This document shows, piece after piece, positions 12,177 through 18,900 of a stretch of DNA of 21,057 nt. The DNA comes from a virus: positions 1 to 21,057 of the IMG/VR virus record IMGVR_UViG_3300044633_000799; one strand, given 5' to 3'. Within the stretch, counting starts at the first letter, position 1, and each line of letters opens with the position of its first letter. The notes below the pieces were generated by a model. That model had not been told where the DNA came from. It did not search any database and saw only the letters and a list, made by a program, of their open reading frames with translations. The position numbers and the translations under genes are program-made.

Positions 12177-13777
12177 TGACTGTCGGTATTTATGAGCAAC
12201 AGGATTTTACTGGTGGGCTAAATTTGCGTGCTGACCAGTTTCAGTTGGCTGAGAATGAGTCTCCTAAGATGTTGAATGTTGATGTGGACCCTAGAGGTGG
12301 GGTGTTTTCTCGTGGCGGTTATACAGCGATTAATAGCAGTGTTATTCCTAGTTGGAATCCTCATAGGTTGTTTCGGTTTGATGGTGATGCGCCACAAATA
12401 ATGTTGTCCAACAGCACTAAGGTTTATCGTTCTACTGGTAGCAATTTTTCTACTTTGCAGTTTTCATCTGGTAACGATATTGCTGTTGGTTCTAGTTGGG
12501 GTGCAGGGTTTGCTCAGTGGGGTAAAACTTTATATATTTCTACTGGCACTAGCGGCAACGGTGGCTACAAGTGGCAGACTGCTAATACTTATGCTACTGC
12601 TTTGACTGCTAGTGGTCCTACTTTTCAACCGTATATTACGCCTACTGGCGGGTTTATGCCGTGTGCGAAGTTGTTGGCTGTCCACGCTAACAAAATGTTT
12701 GCTGCTAATACGATTGAGAACAGTGTTTCGTATCCGAATCGTGTGCGTTGGTCGCACGATTCTTTGCCTGAGGATTGGATGACTGACGACTATTTGGATG
12801 TTGAGGGTGGCGGTAATGGTATTACTGGTTTGGCTGTTGTTTCAGGTCAGTTAGTTATTTTTAAACCTAGAGCAATTTTTGTGTTGTTTGGTTACGATTC
12901 TAGCAGTTTTACTATTGTTGAGTTGTCTAACCATTTGGGTATTAGTACTCCTCGGAATGCTGCACAGTCTGATGTTGGTTTATATTTTTTTTCTTACCCT
13001 GAGGGGTTTCATTACTATAATGGTTCTGGTATTAAAAACATTTTTAATCAGTTGCAGCCGATTATGGATTTAAATTATTTGGATGTGACTACTAAACCTG
13101 TTGATGTTTCTTGGGTTAATAATCGTGTGTGGTTTGCTGTGCCGTATTCTGTGACTGGTTCTGCCGCCACGAAGGCGACAGTCAATTTTGTTTATGACCC
13201 GTCTATTAGTGAGGCTGGTACTTATACGATGTTTCAGTCATCTGATTCGTTTGGGCTTGTTGGTGGGATAAATTGGGAGAACTCTAGCGGTAAAGCGTTT
13301 GGTTTGTTGTGTCATGCGAACATTGGTCGGGTTGTTTCGGTAGACAACTTTGAGGAGCAACAAGACAATTTGGATGGGACTGCTTCTAGTTTTACTACTT
13401 ATTATCGGACTAAATGGTTTGATGCTGGGTCATATATTCAGAAGAAGATGTTTCGCCGTCCCGATTTTGTTCTCAAGGAACCTGATGCGGCTACGACTAT
13501 TACTGTTGATGTTTACCACAATTTTGATGAGGCTGAAGGTAACCAGCGTAGAACTTTTAATTTGGCTTTGACACCTGACGCTACTGCGATGGCTTGGGGT
13601 AGTGGTGTGTGGGGTACTGGTTTGTGGGGTGCTGGTGCAGCCAGCGCTGTTGTTGTTACTGGTTCCAATTTGGGTCTTGCTAGATGTGTTCAGTTACAGT
13701 TTTCTGGCGAGTTAGGTAAAAAATGGGGTATCAACAGTATTGGTTACAAATTTCAATCACGAAGGGTTAAAGGTTAA
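12176..13777 (+). CDS. Tail nozzle/stabilisation protein (P22 gp10 or T7 gp12-like)
   Basis: Predicted tail hub protein closing the DNA channel below the adaptor. I chose the ATG at 12176, which overlaps the adaptor stop; a frame extension to 12140 would run through the adaptor gene. The 533-residue product opens with [20 protein letters not shown] and [18 protein letters not shown], a typical start of nozzle proteins, and then consists of repeating beta segments with aromatic-Gly turns consistent with a beta-propeller ([87 protein letters not shown]). The C-terminus has [14 protein letters not shown] repeats and ends in [14 protein letters not shown]. Its presence argues strongly for podovirus-type short-tail morphology. 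Confidence 0.83.
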   Translation: MTVGIYEQQDFTGGLNLRADQFQLAENESPKMLNVDVDPRGGVFSRGGYTAINSSVIPSWNPHRLFRFDGDAPQIMLSNSTKVYRSTGSNFSTLQFSSGNDIAVGSSWGAGFAQWGKTLYISTGTSGNGGYKWQTANTYATALTASGPTFQPYITPTGGFMPCAKLLAVHANKMFAANTIENSVSYPNRVRWSHDSLPEDWMTDDYLDVEGGGNGITGLAVVSGQLVIFKPRAIFVLFGYDSSSFTIVELSNHLGISTPRNAAQSDVGLYFFSYPEGFHYYNGSGIKNIFNQLQPIMDLNYLDVTTKPVDVSWVNNRVWFAVPYSVTGSAATKATVNFVYDPSISEAGTYTMFQSSDSFGLVGGINWENSSGKAFGLLCHANIGRVVSVDNFEEQQDNLDGTASSFTTYYRTKWFDAGSYIQKKMFRRPDFVLKEPDAATTITVDVYHNFDEAEGNQRRTFNLALTPDATAMAWGSGVWGTGLWGAGAASAVVVTGSNLGLARCVQLQFSGELGKKWGINSIGYKFQSRRVKG

Positions 13778-14076
13778 TGGCTACACTTACTATTCCTTAC
13801 AGTTTTGTTAATGGCACTACTGCGGTTGCAGCAGAAGTTAATGGCAACTTTTCTGCTATTAAAACTTTTTGCGAAGCATTGGCGGCAGGTACGAACATTG
13901 ATGCTGGTGCCATCACCAGCGGTTCGTTGTCCACGACTGGTGTTGTTGCTGGGTCTTATACAACAGCGAACATTACGGTTGATTCGCAGGGTCGTTTAAC
14001 GGCAGCCGCTACTGGTACTGGTGGTGTTCTTGGTGATAGTGACCAGTTGGTGTTGGGTTCGCAGGTGTTTGGATAA
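13777..14076 (+). CDS. Small tail fibre/spike-associated protein
   Basis: A 99-residue protein starting at ATG 13777, coupled to the nozzle stop. The N-terminus ([31 protein letters not shown]) resembles the short attachment region of phage fibres, where a trimeric helix follows a small domain. The C-terminal half contains the fibre-type beta repeat [24 protein letters not shown], common in tail-fibre shafts. It is too short to carry a receptor-binding head, so it may be an adaptor for a fibre encoded elsewhere or a fibre reduced to its base. Tail location is well supported, exact role is not. Confidence 0.65.
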   Translation: MATLTIPYSFVNGTTAVAAEVNGNFSAIKTFCEALAAGTNIDAGAITSGSLSTTGVVAGSYTTANITVDSQGRLTAAATGTGGVLGDSDQLVLGSQVFG

Positions 14077-14213
14077 TGGCTGAAAATTTGAATCTGCCTC
14101 TGATTAACATTCTTACTAGTGTTGATGCGGATGTGTTGCGACAAATTTTTACTGATATCACTAAGCAGGTAAACGAAATGAATGACGAGTTAAAAAGATT
14201 GAAACAGGGTTAA
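14076..14213 (+). CDS. Small coiled-coil peptide in the tail module
   Basis: A 45-residue protein starting at ATG 14076, overlapping the previous stop (TAATG), and ending in TAA at 14211-14213. The first part (NLNLPLINILTSVDADVLRQ) is amphipathic and the rest (IFTDITKQVNEMNDELKRLK) is a heptad-patterned helix, suggesting a trimeric or dimeric coiled coil. It may assemble with the fibre-like protein before it. Function unknown. Codon use is continuous with neighbours and the packing leaves no gap, which supports a real gene. Confidence 0.6.
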   Translation: MAENLNLPLINILTSVDADVLRQIFTDITKQVNEMNDELKRLKQG

Positions 14214-14219
14214 TTCATT

Positions 14220-14654
14220 ATGAGTATGACAAACTATTATGGTGATTATGGGGTGGCTGAGGCGGGCGCTTTGCGCCGCCGTCAGCGTTCCAGTCTCGCT
14301 AATCAGGCTGCAGCGTTTCAGGGACAGAAGCGTGGTAAACGCCGTCTTGAGGATATTAGCCGTGTTTATTCTGAGGGTTATCAGCCGTTGGCTTCTAGTT
14401 TTGGTCAGCGTGGTTTAGGTGGTCCAAGTGTTCAGTCGGGTATTCGCCGTTCGGGTCTTAGTCGGTATGCGGAGAAATTTCAACGGGATTTGGGTGCCGA
14501 AACACAGAACATTCAGGATGATTTAAATAATGTTGCGATGCAGGAGGCTGATTCGCAGTCAGAACTTGAGGATTATATTGCTCAGTTGCGTTTGCAGAAG
14601 GCTCAACAGATTATGGCTACGGCTGCTAGTTTGCAGCAGTATGCCTCCTACTAG
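14220..14654 (+). CDS. Probable internal virion protein, Gln/Arg/Ala-rich
   Basis: A 144-residue protein from ATG 14220, six bases after the preceding stop. It starts MSMTNYYGDYGVAEAGALRRRQRSS, has a basic middle (QGQKRGKRRLEDISRVYSEG), a Gly-rich turn (FGQRGLGGPSVQSGIRRSGL) and a long helical C-terminus (NIQDDLNNVAMQEADSQSEL; AQLRLQKAQQIMATAASLQQ). The composition, predicted helix and position between tail genes and the giant protein suggest a minor virion or ejection protein. No family is recognised with confidence. An in-frame ATG two codons downstream (14226) is an alternative start. Confidence 0.6.
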   Translation: MSMTNYYGDYGVAEAGALRRRQRSSLANQAAAFQGQKRGKRRLEDISRVYSEGYQPLASSFGQRGLGGPSVQSGIRRSGLSRYAEKFQRDLGAETQNIQDDLNNVAMQEADSQSELEDYIAQLRLQKAQQIMATAASLQQYASY

Positions 14655-14659
14655 GAACA
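14653..14659 (+). promoter_or_regulatory. AGGAACA variant of the start-associated element, copy 4
   Basis: AGGAACA, one base off GGGAACA, begins inside the TAG stop of the preceding gene and is 21 nt upstream of GTG 14674. Unlike the other copies it is accompanied by a normal AGGAG ribosome site (14663-14667), 6 nt before the GTG. Confidence 0.35.
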
Positions 14660-14673
14660 TATAGGAGATTATT

Positions 14674-15945
14674 GTGGCTAAAGATAAAGACAAAAAATAT
14701 AAAGGCAAAAGAGAAGGTAGAACTGGTGGGGCTGATGCCTTGCAGGCTCAGTTAGATTTGTTGGCTGTAGAAAAACCTGACCTTGCTGACCGTCAAGAAG
14801 GACCATACATTTCTGAACAAATGAAATTGTATAATGCGTGGTTAAAAAAACAAAAAGACAAAGCCCTCGGCGGTGGTGGCGGCGGAAGCAAGGCTTTAAC
14901 TGAAGCACAAAAATTGGCTAACAAACTTGCTGTTTTAAAAATTCAAGCCGAAAAAGATAAGGCTGACCGTGAAGCACAAGAAGTGTTGGATGACCGTGCA
15001 GCGTCAGCGCAAGAAAAAGCAGATGCCGTTGCTGAACGGCAACGCAAATTTGCTGCCTACAATAAGGTTGCAGATATTTATGCTGGTCAAGGTTCTCAAA
15101 CTGATGCGCTTTATGGTGGTCAGTTAGAGAACTTGCCTAAACGACAACAAGGCGATTTAGATGTGTTGCTAAAAGCAGTTCAGGCTGGTCAAGGTCAGAT
15201 TACTGGTGCCGAAAACCAGTTCTTGTCCTCGTTGGTTACACCACAAGCGTATTCTGATGTGCCGTTGGTGGATTTGTCCACGACTCAACCTGTGAATCCT
15301 TTGATGGGTGCTTTGGGTGCTGAGGGTGCTGACACGGCTGGTGTTACTGGTCAGTCGGCTATGGATGCAGCGTTGGCTGCACAGTTTGCACAACTGTCAC
15401 GCAATACTGCTAGTCAGTTAAATACTGGTTCACAAAACTATATGAACGCTTTGCGTAACGCTGGTGTGGGTGCTGCGGCTGCTGGTCGTCAAGAGTTGGC
15501 TACTGGTCAAACAGCATACCAAAACCAAATCAACGCTAAGTATTCAGATTTGGCTAATCAGTTGGCTATGCAACGATTACAGGCACAACAAGAGGCTGAT
15601 GTTCGTGCTGCTCAGGCTCGGGCTGAAGCAGCAGCGTATGGGGAAACTCCTGCGGCAACACAGCCGCCTGTGACGGCACAACCACCAGTTACAGCACAAC
15701 CGCCTGTTACTGAACAGCCACCTGTGCCACCTGTGTTGCCACCTAATGTACCTGTGTTGCCACCTGCGGCACCTGTGCTACCGCCTCAATATGTTGCTGG
15801 TCCACCACCAGAACAAGGTAATGGGCGTGGTGCAACATATGTGACACCAGCACCGCTACCTGCGCCAGTTGATGTGGCTGCAGAAGAGGAACGCCGCCGT
15901 AGAGCGCTCGCAGAACTTGCAGCAGCAAGACGAGCAGGTTTTTAA
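14674..15945 (+). CDS. Probable internal virion/ejection protein with Pro-rich repeat tail
   Basis: A 423-residue protein starting at GTG 14674 after AGGAG. Layout: basic N-terminus (MAKDKDKKYKGKREGRTGG), a Gly run (GGGGGG, about residues 67-72), a long charged coiled coil (KALTEAQKLANKLAVLKIQAEK and on to about residue 128), a Gln/Ala/Leu-rich helical body (to about residue 325), then a Pro/Val/Gln repeat (QPPVTA x2, QPPVTE, then VLPP units, residues about 330-371), and a basic C-terminal helix (EEERRRRALAELAAARRAGF). No enzymatic motif is seen. The Ala/Gln-rich helical body resembles podovirus internal core/ejection proteins in composition. It precedes the giant gene, also a likely internal protein. 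The Pro-rich repeat could be another substrate for the hydroxylase encoded at the start of the window (inference). Confidence 0.62.
   Translation: MAKDKDKKYKGKREGRTGGADALQAQLDLLAVEKPDLADRQEGPYISEQMKLYNAWLKKQKDKALGGGGGGSKALTEAQKLANKLAVLKIQAEKDKADREAQEVLDDRAASAQEKADAVAERQRKFAAYNKVADIYAGQGSQTDALYGGQLENLPKRQQGDLDVLLKAVQAGQGQITGAENQFLSSLVTPQAYSDVPLVDLSTTQPVNPLMGALGAEGADTAGVTGQSAMDAALAAQFAQLSRNTASQLNTGSQNYMNALRNAGVGAAAAGRQELATGQTAYQNQINAKYSDLANQLAMQRLQAQQEADVRAAQARAEAAAYGETPAATQPPVTAQPPVTAQPPVTEQPPVPPVLPPNVPVLPPAAPVLPPQYVAGPPPEQGNGRGATYVTPAPLPAPVDVAAEEERRRRALAELAAARRAGF
15661..15786 (+). repeat. Pro-rich tandem repeat (18-nt QPPVTA units, then VLPP units)
   Basis: Three 18-nt units, 15661-15678, 15679-15696 and 15697-15714, encode QPPVTA, QPPVTA and QPPVTE. 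They run into a degenerate PPV/VLPP series to 15786. Third positions vary between units (CCG/CCA, GTG/GTT), so the amino-acid pattern is kept rather than the DNA. It is expected to form an extended polyproline-like linker. Confidence 0.8.
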
Positions 15946-15953
15946 GTTCATAA

Positions 15954-15969
15954 TCCCATAATGGGAACA
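15954..15969 (+). promoter_or_regulatory. GGGAACA start-associated element, copy 5, with small hairpin
   Basis: GGGAACA (15963-15969) lies 22 nt upstream of ATG 15985 and is overlapped by a 5-bp inverted repeat, TCCCA (15954-15958), loop TAA, TGGGA (15962-15966; A-T closing pair 15958/15962). CATAAT directly before the GGG could be a -10-like box. The element is followed by AACTAGG and ATTG before the start codon of the giant gene. Confidence 0.45.
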
Positions 15970-15984
15970 AACTAGGCATAATTG

Positions 15985-18900
15985 ATGGCAATTACACCGA
16001 ATCCAGTAACTGCATACATTAGGGAATTGGATAAAGACGAACCTAAAATTGGTAAGTCTAAAAGGGCAACGCTTACAGATATAAGCAAAAAACCAGTACC
16101 GCCGACAACGACTGTACCTTCAAAAAACACTAGGGCAACTCTTACTAATATTACTGGAAAACCATTAACGACCCCATCAGGTACGGCTGTTTTTGGTACT
16201 GGCAAAAACGCTAGTACAACTGGCGAAGAACAACGCAAATTGGCTGCAGGTGTTGAAACCGCTAAACGCCGAATAACAACCAATCTTGCTTTAACCCCTA
16301 AACAGAAACAAGAGTTAATTGCTGATGCTGAACGCATTGAGGCTGGGCAAAGGCAACAAGTGGCGTTGGGTGGTCCAACGCCGCAATTGTTTAAAAGATT
16401 GCAAGATGTAGCGTATTCTAAGATTTTGTCTCCGTTTAAATCTGCTTATAAAACTGGTGGAGACATTTCTATAGAATCCCAAGGCAAGGCTTGGGCTGGT
16501 TTAGTTAGTGGGATTATTAATCCTCTTAATCGTCTTGGTCAATCGGTTACTAAAGAGTTGTCTGATTTGCAACTTAGCCAAAAAGGTCCTGTTGGTAGGG
16601 CTTTGGTGCAAACTGCTGGAATGATAAACCCTTTGGGTGGTCCTATTACTGGTGCTGCTGCTACTTTGATTTCAATGGGCAACAAAAAAGAACAGTTATT
16701 AAAACGACCCGATATTGGCGGAGACAAAGTTCAATTCAGTGTTATTGATTTAGTTAATCAAGCAAAAGACCCTGATTTTGATATAAAGAAAACTGCTATT
16801 GCTAAGCGTAATGTTGAGGGCAATAAGTTTATTGGCACTGTTCAAAACCTTATTGCTGAAGAAATCACTAAACCATTAAATTATGTTACGGGTATTGGTC
16901 AGGTTCAATATGTTGGTCAGGCTGGACGCACGGCGTTGTCAGCGAAGTTTATGACAACAGAAATGTTGGCGAAGTATCCTGCGTTGGCTGGTAAAGCCAA
17001 TGAGATTAGTCGTATCGGTATGTGGGCTATTCCTAGAGAGATTCGTTTGGCTGAGGGTATTAATACTGGTTTGCGTTTGGCTGGTAAACCTGTGCAGTGG
17101 ACTGAACCTGTTGCCGATGTTATTGGTAAAGGTTGGGCTTTGACCCGTGCACAAATTGGTGATGTTGCTCGTGCAACCGTTTCTCTTCCTTTGAAAGCAA
17201 AAGGTTTAGATGTTGTCCCTATTCTCGCTCCTGCCAGCAGAGCGTTGTTGGCTGGGGCTGGAAGAAAAACTTTAGGTGGCGAATACATATTGAACAACGC
17301 TGGCGTTGTTCGTGGATTGGCTGGATGGTCTGCTGCTAATGCCGCTAAGGGCGAAACAGGTTTTGCATATAATATGTTTAAAGACACTGTTAAAGAAATT
17401 GTTGATGAAGCCCGTGAACAAGGTGTTGCTGGCAAACTAATTACCCTAATTGAAAACCCTGATTTACCTAGAACGGTTATTGAGGACGGTTTAGTTAAAC
17501 GGTACAAGGCTTGGCAAGATAGTGCCTATAAGGCTGTTGAACAACAATATAAACGGTTCGGTCTTGATTATGGAACCGATATCCCTGATTTTAGTTTCAT
17601 TGACAACTATGTGCATCACACAATCAGCAAAGATGCAAAAAACTGGTTGCGTTCTATAAACGCTTTTGGTGACAAAGCAATAACAGTTAAAGACCCTAAG
17701 ACTGGTAAAAATGTTGTTTTCAACACAAACAACCTTAGTTACAACGAAATTGTTACTGTTGGTGCACCATTAAAGTATCGCAGCCTGAGGGCTGGCGAAG
17801 AATTTATGGGTCGCATATTGGAAAAAGGTGGCATTGAAGAAATCAACAAAATTTTTAAAGAAGTTTCGGGTACTGATGTAAACTTTTTTGAAACCGATAT
17901 CGGCAATATTGCTGATTCGTATGCGTATTCTTTGGCTAAACAAAAAAGCCGTGAAGTGTTCACTAGGAGACTAATGGCTTACGGTGAGGACGCTGCACAA
18001 AAATTGATGGATGTTGAAATCCCTAACAAAAATTTGGCTAGTGAATTAATCAAATCTCATAAGGGTTTGGTGGCTGTTCGTAATTCGTTGCGTCAAGGTG
18101 CTGTTGGTCAGCGTCAAAATTTGCGTGACATTGTGGGTCGGGGTATGAAATATGCTGACGATTTAGTTAAAGAAAACTTGAAACAACGCAAACTTACCGA
18201 GCGTGAAATTAAGGCAACTGTGGCAAAACTGCAGAAACTGGAGTTTGATTTAAGTCGTGCACGGACAATGGCTAGCACCGTTGAGGTGTCTATGCGTGAA
18301 AACTTTGATGCGGCACATTCGGTGTTGTTGTCAGAAATTAAAGAGTTGCGCCGAGCCATTGAAGTTGGTGACGGTGGTTTGTCTGAGGTGCGTACCACTT
18401 TGCAGCAAACATATATGGCGATGTTTCCGAACGCTAAACGGATTCCTGATGATATAAACATTTTGGCTGACCGCATTATGGCTGCACGAGGCGCTCCTGC
18501 TTCTCGTGAAGCACGAGCCGTACAAACACAGTTGCGGCAGATTAACACACAACTAGATTTAGTAGACCCGAATAGCCCTGAATATGCTGCGCTGGTGCAG
18601 CAAGAAGGCTACTATAAAGATTTGTTGAACGGTTATCGCATTATGGGCGAGGTGCGTTCCGCACAAACTTATGCACCTGATAACGGTTTTTTATATACCA
18701 GTCAAACCGATTTAGGTTCGCCTGACGCACCGTTTCAGTTGCTTCATAGCGAACCAACAATATTCCAAGGCGCTTCTGATGTGATTGGTGTCCACGCTTT
18801 TCCTGACAGCAAGGTTGTTGATTCACGGACATCGGATGGTGTTCAAGAAATTTTTGGGTCAGATAATTTTGTTAAAAGTATTGACACACAATTACAGGAC

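Noticed and set aside
16917-17507. Antisense open frame of 196 codons
   Set aside because: It lies wholly inside the giant + strand gene. The reverse complement of GTT/GGT/TTG-rich codons seldom contains stops, so long antisense frames are expected. Composition is not protein-like and there is no ribosome site.
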